Assembly (NCBI GenBank): GCA_025024175.1
Contig: QCXZ01000003.1
Span: 54,268,023 to 54,332,022 of the forward strand
Direction: 5' to 3'
Length of the DNA stretch: 64,000 nt
Source: Rhyzopertha dominica
Lineage: Eukaryota; Arthropoda; Insecta; Coleoptera; Bostrichidae
Part shown: in pieces, positions 25,201 to 38,515 of the stretch
Position numbering within the stretch: position 1 is the stretch's first letter
Layout: each line of letters opens with the position of its first letter
The notes under the pieces: generated by a model
Told to the model about the DNA's origin: nothing
Database searches by the model: none
What the model saw: only the letters and a program-made list of their open reading frames with translations
Made by a program: the position numbers and the translations under genes

Positions 25201-26840
25201 AAGTATAGGAAAATTCTCACTATCTGTATTGCGTAAAATGTATTGCATTTACCATAGCTTGTCTAAATCGCCTTTTTCATTTCTGCGTGTTTAAATTATT
25301 TATATAAACGCATTCTTCCTGCGTGCTCCACATGTACAATCATATTTTATATTCCACTAAATTTTTGCATTATATCTAGAAATATGTACCGATTATGCAC
25401 GTTTTTTTGTATTGCAGCCAAAGTGGGTGCAGAGTAAAATTGTCAAATCTAAAACTGTATGTTTACCGACTTATTGCTTTCGGAGAAAGTTTGCATTTAC
25501 AGTTCACTAACACTCTACAAGCAATAAAATAGAATAAAACAGAATAGAATAAAGGAGAATAGAATAGGAGCTGAAGGTTCAGTGCGGTTGGCTCTCAGTA
25601 CTACACCTTAAGCAATAATAATAAATCGTATCGTTGTATATTAATTTTGCAGCTATTTCCTAAAATAAGGTAAATAGATAAAACGTCCGTCACAACAGAT
25701 CTATATGTTGAACGGAAAGCTTTTAGAAATAGTAGATACAAGTATCTGTTTCTGTCACGTCATATGTAGTGTTTCGTAACGGGATAGCATTTGGTGGAAA
25801 CTGAAGTCAATAGCATGCTGATTATAACAATTTTTCGCTTTTTGCAACAGGAGCACTGAGACTTAATGTTCTATTGTATTGGTCGCATATGGAAAGCTAA
25901 AAATAACTGAAGGCGGATGTAGATGGTAAAAAGTTAACAGCAAACTCTAACGAACAAGAACTAAGAAAGCGGCCGAGAAATGGATAACAGACAAGATATA
26001 AGTGACTTGTAGAAACAGAACAAACAAACTATAAACAATAAAATTAGATGACATAAATGAAAAAGAGAATAGGCTGTAAAGAACCTGAAACATATACGTA
26101 CAAAAACCATGCTGGTAGTTGATAAAATGCAATACATAGCTAAAGGAACGGGACGTATTGTGACACTTCAATAAACAAGGATGAGGGAAAGTTTGACAAA
26201 AAAAGTACTATGGACCATCAACAATTATGGTGTTTAGAAAAATCGGAGTTAGAGTATTGCATCATCGACGGAAGGATTTATTCTTGTATGAGTTTAAGAC
26301 ATTTCAATAAGATACTGATAAACATACATGCAACATGCAGCTGAAAAGGAATAGCGAAATATTAAAAGAAGCTGGTGTACTAATGATAATAATAATCGAC
26401 TTAATACCAATATTGGGAAAATAATATAACTATAACGTAGTAAGTAAACAAGCCATTCACAAAAGAACGAGTAATATCTGATTGTCATTACCATGATTAG
26501 AAAGTATGAATATAAAAAGGAATACAAAATGACAAAATGACTCCTGACCTTTATATTTTGGTGTCATTTTGAATTGATACTAAAAAGCGGTTAAGCAATA
26601 CGTATTTTTGCGAATATTTTAATGAACGTGTACCACCTTCATACAGGTTACAACCTCCGCTATATTACTTGCGTTTGAAATTGATATAATAAAATAAATA
26701 ATTACTACTATTAGAATAAGTAAATCTTTTGTTGCCTACCAGGTATTTACATAACTGCAGATGGCGTATTAATACTTGCATTTTGTACTTAAGTACATAA
26801 TGTACTATATTTTGCTGACTAAATTGTAAAGTGTGTGTAT
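22227..26840. other. non-coding part of copy A
   Basis: No recognised gene or RNA. Contains a short A/G-rich minisatellite-like stretch (units of AGAATA, about 25525-25572). The interval 20300-25270 carries most of the single-base differences from copy B. Confidence 0.5.
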
Positions 26841-26940
26841 NNNNNNNNNNNNNNNNNNNNNNNNNNNNNNNNNNNNNNNNNNNNNNNNNNNNNNNNNNNN
26901 NNNNNNNNNNNNNNNNNNNNNNNNNNNNNNNNNNNNNNNN
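26841..26940. other. 100-N assembly gap
   Basis: Exactly 100 unresolved bases, the conventional length for a gap of unknown size. Left of it copy A stops at GTGTGTGTAT. Right of it the sequence is already inside the gag-like part of a retroelement. Reading frames that cross it are meaningless. Confidence 0.99.
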
Positions 26941-27500
26941 AAACAAACGCTACAAGTATTTTGTTCTGGGCTTAATGACCCATATCATGAATATTTGATG
27001 CATTTTGATTTAGTTTCCCTAAAGAAGCTCTTAATAAATGCAGAATTTATGACAACAAAATTCAAGAACATAAATACATGAAATATTTAAGAAATAGTAA
27101 TGACAAGCATAGACCTAATGTGCAAAAGAATACTCAACCTGCTAGAAATACCTTAGTGGTCCAAGTTTTGCATTTAATCCGCGACCTCCGCAAATGCAAA
27201 ACATACCACCTATGCGTTATTTTCAGCCACAGACCAATAACCAACAAAAACGTTTACAGGATCTGTCAATAAACCAATACCGCAATCTTCAAGATTACCT
27301 ATGAATAAACAAAATTTTGGAACAAAACCGGGCTCAGCAATGTCAAGAAATACATTCAAACCGACACCCAATGTCTGTTCAAACTTCCGTCCCAAACAAT
27401 TTCAGACAAAACAATAATATTTTCCAAAGCACGTCCAGACCAACATTTGTTTCGGAGGAATTGTTTAACAATGAAGTGGATGTAGAAACCAAATGAGATC
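26941..27500 (+). pseudogene. gag remnant of errantivirus
   Basis: The 3' part of the capsid gene, open in pieces. It contains a GLNDPYHEYL-type segment and then a proline- and asparagine-rich tail without a clear zinc knuckle, as expected for errantivirus gag. It changes frame near 27.03 kb and again near 27.2 kb. The start is hidden by the gap. It would encode the structural protein that packages the element RNA. Confidence 0.6.
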
Positions 27501-27559
27501 CCGATTGTATAGCGAAATTATTATGAAGAACAGTACATGGAACCCCCCAAAACGAGGCA

Positions 27560-27760
27560 GAAAATTTTCATGTAACCGCCTCGGACGAATGTCAAATTTA
27601 ATAGACCTAAATAACATAGCCCACCAGTCAAAACTTCCTTTTTTCTACCTTCCAAATTTAAATCTTAAGGTTTTAATAGATTCCGGCGCGACAGAATTCA
27701 ATTATTAATCCAATGCAGCAGAAAACTTTATTAACTTTACTATAAGGAACCTTTTTCAGT
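27560..27760 (+). pseudogene. aspartic protease remnant
   Basis: Contains the active-site triad DSGA at 27679-27690, preceded by a hydrophobic VLI as in retroviral proteases. An in-frame stop follows at about 27707. Only the first half is recognisable. It would mature the gag-pol polyprotein. Confidence 0.6.
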
Positions 27761-28149
27761 CACCAGTATGAACAGAAACATCAATTTCTCAAGATAATAT
27801 AAAATTTCCTTTACTAAAGGAACTAGGAATTAATTCCCCATTAAAATTGCGTGTAATTGACTGCATAAACGTTTTGATGTACTAATAGGTACTAAAGATT
27901 TAGAAAAATTTAAAAGCTCAAATTGACTATGATTTAAAAAATTTGAAACTAAATGAGATAAATATCCCTTTTACTTAGAGTATAATAGTAAAGAAGTAAG
28001 CTTAGATAATATAAACGCTAAAGTATTAAAGATACCTGTAAATATAGAAAGTGGTGAGGTAATTCTACCCCATTAAAACTTAAACATGATGTAATTACCC
28101 CTGAATGTATAGTTAAGGCCCACAATGGAATCTGTTCCATACCTAACCC

Positions 28150-29670
28150 CTTGGAAAATGAAAAAGTTAGTTTTCGCAAACGGGTGGAAACAGTTCCAGT
28201 TAATGTATACCAGGTAGAGACACCCGAAATAAAACAACAAAAATTCCCCAAAGTACATGAACTAATTAGGACCGATCATCTTAATTCCGAAGAAAAGAAA
28301 GCAATAATAGAGCTTTGTATTAAATTTAGAGACGTCTTCTACTACGAAAATACTGATTTAACATTCACCAATAAAGTCAAACACAAAATTAGAACTACAA
28401 GTGACAACCCTGTATATGTAAAGTCATTCAGACACCCTAGAGCTATGCAGGAAGAAATACAAAATCAAATTCAGAAACTTTTGGACAATAAAATAATTAG
28501 ACCGTCAATATCTCCCTACAGTGCCCCCGTTTGGATTGTACCCAAAAAAGATGGATGCGAGTGGCAAAAGAAAATACAGAATGGTTATAGATTTTAGAAA
28601 ATTAAATGAAATCACTGTTGAAGACAAATATCATTACCACGAATTGACGAAATTCTGGATAATTTAGGCAAATGCGTTTATTTCACTACCCTGGATCTTG
28701 CACAGGGATTTCATCAGATAGAATTAGACTCCGAATCAATAGAGAAACCGCGTTTACTGTTAATAATGGGCATTATGAGTACCTCAGAATGCCTTTTGGT
28801 TTAAAAAACGCACCTGCCACATTTCAGAGAATGATGGACGAAGTTTAAAAGATTACCTGTATAAGTTCTGTTTCGTGTATATGGATGACGTTGTAATTTT
28901 TTCAAAATCACTTCAAGAACATCTATTACATATTCGGCAAATATTTAGCAGATTAAAAGAAGTCAACCTAAAAGTGCAATTAGATAAATCTGAATCCTCT
29001 GTAAAGAGGTTGCGTTTCTAGGACACGTAATAACACCGGAAGGCATTAAACCAAACCCCTCTAAGATAGAGGCTATTCGAAGTACCCCATACCTAAAACG
29101 ACAAAAGAGATAAAAGCATTCCTAGGCCTAATTGGCTACTATCGCAGGTTTATCGCAAATTTCGCTAACATAACATCACCCATGACTAAGTGCTTAAAAA
29201 AGGAAGCAAAAATAGATACAAACGACCCTGATTACTTAGAGTGTTTCCACTTATGCAAAGATTTACTCGTTAATGCACCGATTTTAAAATACCCAGACTT
29301 TTCAAAGCCATTCAAACTAACTACGGATGCTTCTAACATAGCTATTGGTGGTGTACTTAGTCAAAATAATCAGCCCATAGGATATTACTCTAGAACTTTG
29401 AATTCCGCAGAACGCAACTATAGTACAATAGAAAAGGAATTACTTGCAATTTTAGATTCGACTAAACATTTCAGACCATACCTTTATGGTAGGCGTTTTA
29501 CTATAGAGACCTGATCATAACCCGCTTGTTTGGCTATCGAAAATTAAAGAACCTAACTCCAGACTAATCCGATGGAAACTAAAATTAGAGGAATTTGACT
29601 TTGAAATTGTTTATAAAAAAGGAAAAGAAAATAAAGTAGCCGATGCCACTATCCCGTATCGAAATACATA
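28150..29670 (+). pseudogene. reverse transcriptase / RNase H remnant (pol)
   Basis: The first open piece (28151-28597) carries the N-terminal palm with [14 protein letters not shown]. After a frame change near 28.56 kb come [12 protein letters not shown] (about 28690-28730), [16 protein letters not shown] (about 28790-28840), the catalytic YMDD at 28878-28889, and [12 protein letters not shown] in the thumb. RNase H follows in a 110-codon open piece (29182-29514) with TTDAS at about 29320 and [11 protein letters not shown]. The segment continues in another frame to [11 protein letters not shown] near 29640. At least five frame changes or stops lie between 28.56 and 29.65 kb. The domain order and boxes are those of Ty3/gypsy elements. 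Confidence 0.85.
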
Positions 29671-31170
29671 ATGATGAACAGAAACAAAATCAGTATTACC
29701 CGAAATACATGAAACACCAGATATAACAGACGAAGAGCTTGAGCAGTTAATAAATCAAAATCCCACATACAATCCGACAGACGAAGAAATAGAGAAAATT
29801 ATAAACGAAATTATAACCCCTGACCCAAATATCGTAATCGATTTAGACGATATTCTTCTACCTTCAAATCCTGAATCAGACGATAATACTGTACACTCTG
29901 TCCATAATGAAGATGACGGAAAAATAATTCCAATTACAGATCAACCTGTTAATAACTTTTCGAATAGAATAATTTTGATGTTTGGTTAAATACTACGAAA
30001 TACGTTTTAAGCAACCTTTAAGAAAAACCACTATACAATACTCATCAGAAACACAAACTTACAAGGTGATATAACAACAAATGTTCAAAGAAATATTTAG
30101 ACCAAACATGACATATGCAATATTCTCAAAAGAACAAGAATTAATTAAAGCTGTCCAAGATTTCAGCAAAACATTTCTCAATAATAATGTAAAAATCTTT
30201 ATTAGCACTAAATATCATAAAGATATTCTAAAAGAGGAGGAACAGAAGGACCATAATAACTAGCTATCATAGTGAAACACATACTGGAATCAATGAAACT
30301 TATTCAAAACTACGTTCGGAATACTTTTGGCCTAATATGAAAGATATGATAGTTCACGAAATTAACACTTGCGACCTTTGCTTACAAGCCAAATATGAGA
30401 GAAATCCCTATAATGTTAAGCTGGGAGGTCCATTGTTAGCAAAGAAACCATTTGACACTATTCACTTAGATACGTTTACTTTCCACAACTGTAAATTCCT
30501 AACAATAATTGACTCTTTCTCAAATACGCCCAAGCTTATTATGTAAAAGATGGCACAGGCATAACTATCTTAAATAAGTTAAGGCATTACTTTAGTCACC
30601 ATAATTACCCAAAACGAATCGTCTGCGATGAAGGCCGTGAATTCTTCAATAGAACACTCAAAGAATATTGCAATATGCACAAAATAGAATTACACTTTAC
30701 CACCGTAAATAACCCAAATTCAAATAGTCCCATAGAAAGACTTCATTCTACCTTAGTCGAGAAATTACGTATTTTACGACTTAAAACCCTAAGGAAACTC
30801 CCCAAAATCAAATGATTACGGCAATCTTAATCTACAATCAATCAATTCATTCAGCCACTGGTTTTACTCCGTTTTCACTGCTGTATGGCCCATATGAACA
30901 TGAAAATGATTTCGATGTAAATTTAACTATTTATGAAGAATATAACAATAGACGTAAACAGGAACTAATACCATTTCTCAAAGAAGTTTATGATAAAACC
31001 TTCCAGAAAGAACAAAAGGTCTTAGCACAAAGAAATGCAAATAGAGAACCGGAACCCGAAATTAACACAGATACTTCAGTTTTTGTTAAAAAGAATAAAC
31101 CAGGAAAAACTGATCCCCTTTACGAGAAAATTAACGTAACTAATAGAAGAAAACAAAAATTATAGGTAAA
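29671..31170 (+). pseudogene. integrase remnant
   Basis: After an acidic linker (29700-30000), the zinc-binding HHCC domain is visible: His codons at 30268 and 30278, Cys codons at 30370 and 30379. The catalytic DDE residues follow as IHLDTF (Asp codon at 30469), VCDEGREF (Asp at 30627) and SPIERLHST (Glu at 30735). Downstream, HSATGFTPFSLLYG (about 30850) is typical of gypsy integrase ends. Frame changes fall near 30.25, 30.53 and 30.79 kb, so the protein is interrupted. It would insert the element DNA into the host genome. Confidence 0.8.
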
Positions 31171-31184
31171 TCGGCCAAAAACAA

Positions 31185-32788
31185 AATCACTAACTCGCAT
31201 GTACGTAAAATAAAAAGATTAAGAAAAGTCCCTTCGTTACAGGCTAACCGTGTGGACGACGCCATCCCGTCAACTTCACGTCAAACCAATTAACACAAAT
31301 GGATATTTTAAAGAAGTTATAGGCGAAACAAAAATTTTCGATCACTTTCACAAATTTTATTTCTCCATAAATTTAACCCAACTCGAATGCGCTGTTCGGA
31401 AATTAGCACAAAACATGGTAATAATAGAACACAAGACAAGGAATGACACTCTTTTACGAAATCAATATCAAACATTAAAAGAGAAATCGAAAGCTCAGAA
31501 AATATCCTGGAAAAGTTAACACATTTTAGAGTTAAAAGAGGCTTAGTAAACGTCTTAGGAAAAACTATAAAATTCATAACTGGAAATTTAGATAATGATG
31601 ACCTGGCAAATATTAATCAGAACCTAGAAATACTGTCCAAGACACAAAAGCAGGAAATAAGTAGACTAAATGAATTGACATCATTTGCAGCTCACGTTAC
31701 TCAGCGATACAATGAAGACATTTCAAAATTAAATCACAATATGGATGAGACTGCCAAAGCAATCAATTTAATTCAGTCAAAATTCGAAACCCTTCAAGTA
31801 ATCAATCATGAAATTTTTAATGCAATAAGAGTCCGCGATTTCATTAATTGTATAGAACGCACAATTAATTTAGCAAAACTAGAGACACCTAATTTAGAAC
31901 TATTTACCAGATCAGACCTTGCAGATATTAATCAACACTTAATGAGGGAATACGATGAAAATCAGATCTTATACACAAATAATACACACCTGTTTGAAGT
32001 ATTGGACCACTCAAAAATATTATTGATGATAACAAATAAATCAGTAATAATGGTACTGAAGATACCGATCCTAAAACCCACATCGTTCATTTACTCCAGA
32101 ATATATCCGATCCCAAATACTAAAAACAAAATTATACTATTACCTGCCAAATATTTCCTACAATCCAATCAGTCCGAATTATGGTCCAACGACTGCAGAA
32201 ACCTCCACAATCAGTCTCTATGCCATAACACGCTGAAGAATGAAAAATGCTCATTGGAAAATTTAAATACATGCCANGCAGCTGAAACTACTAACGACTA
32301 TCGAATAATTCAACAAATGGAAAACACAGCCTTAATGGTTAGCACAAAACAACCATTAGAACTCATAGAAAACTGCGAATACCAAGTGCAAAAACTGACA
32401 GTGCAATACAATGTGCTCATATCCTCATCATGCAGCATAATTATAGAAAATACAATATTCAGAAAGCCAGGATTCAACAGAACCATAATCTTGCAGAAGT
32501 AGAAGACATCACACTGACTCATCGGTACGAAGTTCTCCTAAAAGAAGAACATCTCCAGGACCTCCAGAAGCTCCAAGAAGAAGCCAGATTTATAAAGTCC
32601 AAGTCGATAATTTCAATCCACTTGTACATTATACTCACTATTCTGCTACAGCTATAATCTTTGTTGTAATTGTAATTTGCATCATAGTGCTTTGTTATTT
32701 CAGGAACAATGTTTATAAAAATTTATGTAAGAAGCGAAATGTTGTTAATATTTCAGCAAAGAATTTGTTCAACCTTTATCCAAATTGA
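31185..32788 (+). pseudogene. envelope (baculovirus F-like) remnant
   Basis: The first open piece (31250-31519) corresponds to the region before cleavage. A furin-type R-x-K-R site is at 31528-31539. It is followed by a Gly-rich hydrophobic segment resembling the fusion peptide of the errantivirus/baculovirus F family. The next long open piece (to 32502) has a heptad, coiled-coil-like region (31690-31800) and Cys-rich luminal sequence, with one N at 32278. A hydrophobic membrane anchor lies at about 32640-32705 in yet another frame, followed by a short basic tail ending at 32788. Frame changes lie near 31.52, 32.45 and 32.6 kb, so it is not expressed intact. The presence of env makes this an endogenous retrovirus-like element rather than a plain gypsy retrotransposon. 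Confidence 0.75.
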
Positions 32789-32797
32789 GCGCGGACG

Positions 32798-32818
32798 CTC
32801 CAAGACCAAGGGGAGAGG
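32798..32818 (+). promoter_or_regulatory. polypurine tract before 3' LTR
   Basis: A purine-rich run (AAGGGGAGAGG) sits directly before AGTTACGTG, where the LTR is placed. It would prime plus-strand DNA synthesis. Confidence 0.6.
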
Positions 32819-33030
32819 AGTTACGTGTCTGAAAGCCCAGACGCCACCCCTAAGTGCATGGACTAGATTAATAGGAACATTTAGATAACACCTACGTATT
32901 TAAGCCATAGGGAGTAAACATCCTAACTCAGTATAATTCATGTGTTAGACTTGTTATGCTGCTGTTCATTTCTCTGTAACTTGTAATAAAAACTTTTTAA
33001 AAACACAAGTTCACGGAGAGATTATTTATT
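32819..33030 (+). repeat. 3' LTR of the errantivirus
   Basis: The start was chosen at AGTTAC, since errantivirus LTRs often begin AGTTA and follow the purine tract. The right border is where copy B homology begins. The LTR is about 210 bases and includes AATAAA at about 32985 as a possible polyadenylation signal. The 5' LTR is not in the window, so the limits cannot be checked by comparison. The target-duplication bases (TATATA type) at 33031 may belong to the flank. Confidence 0.65.
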
Positions 33031-35559
33031 TATATACCAGTCAAGTGGGTGCATGAAGTTATTGTAAGAAAGTTATGGCTTTGTAGTTATCATTTTCTTC
33101 AGTGCGACATTGCATGTACTACATAATCTGCACTCTCAATATTTAGCTGTATCCTTGTGTAATCAATAGTAATCTTCAAACATTTCTGCCTAGTCATAAA
33201 ATGTACCTTTACTTAAAATAGCTGCACAAAAAAATAGTTGTGTAGTTGCAATATACAAGAAATAATTTTTGGAAATATGGAAATTGTTTCTCGCAAATAT
33301 CCTTTCAAATGCGATTATTGTTTTTTTTAGCTATTACTAACATTTTTTACCAAAGCTAACGCTTTCTGAGATGCAGCTCCGCAAACTACAGTACTTTTTT
33401 CTGCTCAATCCGTGCACGCAAGCTGCGCCAGTTTTAGGAATACCTCCGTCTGTCTTCACTACTCGATCTTGCTATCATGTCGCTTGCTTTTAGAGAGGTG
33501 CACATTTATTTTGAAAACATTTAATAAATATCCTTTTACCAGCCACATGTTACATTTCTCTGGTCGGTAAATTCCACGCTTTTCTATAACTTGAGGCCAC
33601 GTCCCCCCCTTCTTCATCCAACTTAATGAAAGTGGCATGTACTGCACCCCAGGACCTATAAAGAAAAAACTGAAACAAAAGGTGCGTGAGGCGCAAAGGG
33701 GTCGGAACTAATGTGATATCCAGATGTTACCAACATAAATTCGAGTCGCAGGACCCGAAAAAGGTTTTTACGGAGGCCATTTACCCTTTAAGGCACAATA
33801 CGTGTCAGGCAGCCCTTAACCATTTATTAAAGCCTAAGCTATTGTTTTCTCGCAAAAACTTGGACCCGTGTGCAAGGTCTGTATTCGTTCGCGACGTCAT
33901 CGGATCGCTTTGATAAGGGTTAATAATCCACCTTACTTCATCAAAACACGTTCACAATGGGCGGGTCACGTGGTGATATACGCCACAAAACGTTCCTAAA
34001 TTAATGAAAAAAGTTACCGGGGAGTTGGAAAAGAACTTTGTTGCGCTCGGCGTGAAGGGCTCTTCAGAGCACTTCGCCAACATAAAAGAATGTTCGGCGA
34101 AAGCGTAGAACAGCAGTTTTGGTCTAGAAATGTACTGCTTTATTACTGCCTACTGTAGTTTCTGTTACAGGGCTTAAATAGGGTGAGGTTTATTTCATAG
34201 TTTTAAATAATAAATGTACCCGTATACAAGTCGCGGTATGTTTATTGTTTATGCACCTGCCATTTTGAAAACATCTCGAATAACTAAATATGAGTTCCAG
34301 TGTCCTTGATACTTCATTTGCAACATACGAAAGTCGTATTGGTGAGTACGTACATAATAAATAATGAAATGGTAGTTCAAAATCAGCTTTTAATTTATAT
34401 TGACTCCTAATAAGCTGGAGCCGGTTGTGTGTGTAAAATAATAATATGTACAGTTATTTAACATGAAAACTAGTATAGCGCTTTTTTATCCATGAACAAA
34501 CTTGTGAACATAAGTTACATGTGTCAATACGTAACTTAACATATACAATGGGTGCAGTAGAATTAAGGTTTTTTTAAAATAATCTAGAAATTGCAATTTT
34601 AACCACTGTACTATTTACTAGTCTAGAACAGAGAAGGTAATTTTATTATGCTGAGATTTCTTCGTGTGTAACAAACGAGTCCTGGATAACCTTTTTTACC
34701 TCCCTTTTGTTCAAACCGTTTTATGTTGTAATTCATGGGAAAAAGTACCAATCATAGGGTTTTTTACAAAGCTGTAAAACCATTGAAAACTACTAGTGGA
34801 CGAAAATTCATAAAAAAATAATTTTAATTACTGTGCCATAACTTACACTTTTTTTAAATTTCTGAACACGTGCTGTATAAAAAATTTTGGTTGTAAATAT
34901 TACACCGCTTCTGTTCTTATGAACACCCACAAATGCTGGAATTGGCGGTGTCACCCACCCATCACTATGGGGAACCTGTACTTTGAACGGTAGCCCATAT
35001 ATTATTAGTGAGCGTTTTAAAACTAACAGAGGTCCCCAACGACGGTGTCGGCAAAGTGCCGCTCTCAGTATAATAATAAAGTTAGTCTATGTCATGTGGA
35101 CAAGTGTTTCGTCTTTTAAAGCTTTCTCAGCAGAACTATAGTACTAATGCAGACAACATGGCACTGATCTGACTTTCGCTTATATACGCTAAGGTACGCG
35201 ATGCATATGCGATAATAATAATCGTAGGCGACATTATGCCCTCTATTGGCTTGGTTTCTTCCATTCATTGTGTTCTTGTTTTAAAATTGTCGAAGTTTAG
35301 AGGTTTTATTGCTACTTTAAATATAACTCGTATTATTCTTGCTGAGAATACTGGCTTTTTTCTTATAACTTGTCTATTGTGATTCTGCTTTATCCGGCTA
35401 GTAGTAGAAACAAAAGTCACATTCTGTCATTATAAAGATGTTGACATCGTTCTGCTCTTTTTTTATTATTTAGATAAACTGAGGCTAATTTCCTGTTTTT
35501 TTTCTGATAGGGTTTTCAAATATAATAGCGGCAACTGTTTGACGTTTTAAGATCAAACT

Positions 35560-35560
<1 letters not shown>

Positions 35561-35626
<66 letters not shown>
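35561..35626. repeat. (TAA)n microsatellite, copy B
   Basis: Same tract, same length as 18750-18815. Independent alleles or old paralogues would usually differ in repeat number. Confidence 0.95.
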
Positions 35627-36437
35627 GTCTTTATTGACAAAAATAATGACATCATAGATACGAACAAAAAGATTTGTCAAAAGGCGAAGTTCAGCGTTGA
35701 CAAGTCAAATTTGTCAACACTGGTCTTCCACTTGACCCCTATGTGCTGCGCGCAGATAAACATAATACAACTGCGTTTTGCACTAATGGGCAATAATTCG
35801 TATTAAAGAACACAATTCAAGAGCAAACAGAATTTATTCGAATTTACCATCAAAATGAGTTTTCAGTTCGTTCGTGGCGAGAGAAACCAACTAATCTATT
35901 TACCGTGGGTTGAAGTAAACCTTCAAGAGATCCATGATCAGGGACCTTACTTAAAAAAAAACGTCTATGGAAATCGTGTTACTGTTACTCGTGCACGGTA
36001 TATGAACCCGATAACGGAATAAATGTTGCCCGAAATGATATATGTATACATAAACAAAGTTTTCTTTTAATAAAGTACTGCCACTTNCCATACACCTTGT
36101 GACACAATCGTCTTATTGCAAGAAATGTTTNCCGGAAGCGTTATTTCGAAAAATGCTGATGCAGTCTGTCCGCCAAGGTCTTCAGTTAATTTTTGTGGGG
36201 TTAAACGGAGTCGAGTATGATATTTAAATAACTATGCCGTCAAAAAGATTGCCAGAGATAGTCNTNCAAAATAATATAACGATTAGTGAGTTATCACAAT
36301 TATTAGTTATNAAGCTGACGTGTTCACTNGACAATCTTTNATAATAAGTATTAATTGCAGGTAACGCATATCGAAAAAACGGACAAAATGTTGTGATCGT
36401 GTTGTAAGTACGGCAATTTTTAGAAAAAAAAGATATT

Positions 36438-36491
36438 TTGCTCTCAGTGGGACTCGAACCCAGGCCTCTTATTTTAGCGCTAGGCACGTTG
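36438..36491 (-). repeat. tRNA-derived SINE fragment, copy B
   Basis: Duplicate of 19627-19680 with an unchanged B-box; see there. Confidence 0.5.
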
Positions 36492-38515
36492 CAATTGCAA
36501 TTTCAGGGCTCGGGAGATTCTCGGCGACAGCGTGTATACCCAATATAGAATTATATAGAATTATTATGCAAATGGTTCTGAATGGTTTAACCATCTCCAG
36601 CTTGTCCTTATAATTTTCTTCCATGTCAATATTTACAAATGGTATAACAAGCTCGGCTCCACATTTTGTATAGTGATCGATACGAGGATAAGTAACGCAA
36701 TAACTGAAATCAGAAAAACGATAGGTACTCGTACACATTATACATCTCTCTAGTTGACCTGCATTTTTCTCCCTTACTCCTTGCTAACTTTTACTTTTGT
36801 TGGTTGNGCCTTATTTCGTTACCTCTTTTCGTCGTCCCTAATTAATAGGTTTTGCATCTTGTCTTGTCAAAAATTGGTTGATTGGAAAAACAAACAAAGC
36901 CCACAATCATACTTCAGATTATTCTCGCGAAATCTAATGCAAATTGTAGCTATTCACTTCAGATAGCAATATGATTCAAGAGATCATTAAGTGATTTATC
37001 AATAAACTTTCTTTAAAATTCAGCCCATAAAAAGTTGGAGCGATATTATCTGGATTAATTAAAATTTTTATTTATAACGCCTTGGTCAACAACCTGATGA
37101 CAAGCTGCGTCCGCCCCCACGTGCGTTTTTCTCTGGAGCAGGTTGAAAATGCACAACTGAAAAAGCGTAAACCCGTTCCGGTGTCGATGTTAAAGCGATT
37201 AGTCGAAGTGCCTGTCATTTTGCGCGAACTGGTTCAATAACAAGCTGAAAATTACACCAACCGACCACCCGGGATGGCAAAACGAAAAATCATCTGCTCA
37301 AAAGTGCGTTTATTTTCGGTCGCCTTCCGTTTAATTGCCGAAATCCAGTGCGAGAAAACCGAAGGCATTAATCATGTTATCTGATCACAAAGCGCCCGGA
37401 CATTTCGTAGCGCCCGGCTCTTTAATGGGGAACAATGAAGTATATTTAGATAAAGCTTCCTCAAATATAACTAATTGTGCAATTTGTTACTCTAATGATT
37501 TAATGATAACCCTTTGTTGGAGCGCTTTTGTGTGCTGGGGGAGCTGCCGTAAACTTTCTTATTAAGCCGCTCAGTTTTCATTATGCCTGCCGTAATGTGC
37601 ATGATACATCATTCCCTTTTGTCACACTGCATCCGCGCGTCATTCTGTTGGGGATCCAAAAATTTGAAAGGCTTACATGTAATATTCTTTTTCTACATGG
37701 CACAGGCAAAGCTGCTAATGCTGTGAAAAAACTGAACCATTACGGCGATATACATTACGGAGGGGACCAAAATGTATAGTAGATATTAGATTGTCTCCCC
37801 GAGCCAGTATAAGAGCTTTTAAATTACACTGCACATATACCGAAAATGTAACAAAAGGTATGAATTTAAAAAAGTAGGTTATAATTTATCAACATTAATT
37901 ATAAAAAATGGCAGGGTAATATATGAATATAATCTTCTATTATAGTGCGTCACACAAATGGGCTATTTCTTATTTGCTTATTGGCTTTTATTTGCATTCG
38001 TAGGCCAATGATAAAAAATATTTCTTCAAACTTGCTTTGATGGGATAAAGGCCTTCTTTGAATGTTTTGTCGTGGTACTTGCTACTACAAATAAATAAGA
38101 CAGCTGCTTATAAATCACACAGAAGGAGCACATTTGTATTTCAAACCGTCCCGTCAAGATGGGTATTGATCACGAGGCAAACTTTAAATTTACAAGATGT
38201 TTGTAAATCAGAGCAACCCTGCTGACTCTTTAACAAAAAATGTATTCGATATTCATACGCGCTTTGGATTACTAACAACTTTTACATATTCAGGAGTGGT
38301 GCTATACGTTACTGTATGTTGTTTGAAGGGAAACACAGCCGTGAAGAACTGTAGTCTGTATCTAAAGTGGTACTTACCTACCCTAATGACTGAAAACGTT
38401 CTTGTGTTATCTCGTTGCCCAAAATAAACACTCCGACAGAAACAACATTCCTTTCATCTAACAATAGCAGTAATTCAAGTTATTCAGAAGAGTAATAAAA
38501 ACATATTCGATTGTA

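Larger units (their letters stand above)
16218..26840 (+). repeat. duplicated block, copy A
   Basis: This block of about 10.6 kb matches 33028-43589 nearly base for base. From 16218 to about 20300 the only length difference seen is one C in a C-run at about 16795, and the AAT microsatellite has the same length in both copies. Between about 20300 and 25270 copy A has about 60 more bases than copy B, nearly all single-base insertions, often next to the same base. After 25270 the copies are again essentially identical. Copy A ends exactly at the N gap. It contains no supported gene. Most likely this is the same genomic locus assembled twice rather than a biological duplication. Confidence 0.9.
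26941..33030 (+). mobile_element. 5'-truncated errantivirus (Ty3/gypsy with env), one LTR
   Basis: Order of parts from left to right: gag C-terminal region, protease, reverse transcriptase, RNase H, integrase, envelope, 3' LTR. This gag-pro-pol-env order with a fusion-protein-like env defines the insect errantiviruses (gypsy, 17.6, 297, ZAM type). The 5' LTR, primer-binding site and most of gag are lost in the gap. Every gene is broken by frame changes, mostly single-base, so this copy is not functional as read. Some breaks may be consensus errors, since the same type of single-base difference is common nearby. The right end joins copy B at TATATA, matching the alternating pyrimidine-purine targets known for this group. 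Confidence 0.9.

Noticed and set aside
26665..27081. Frames crossing 26841-26940
   Set aside because: They run through unknown bases of the assembly gap.
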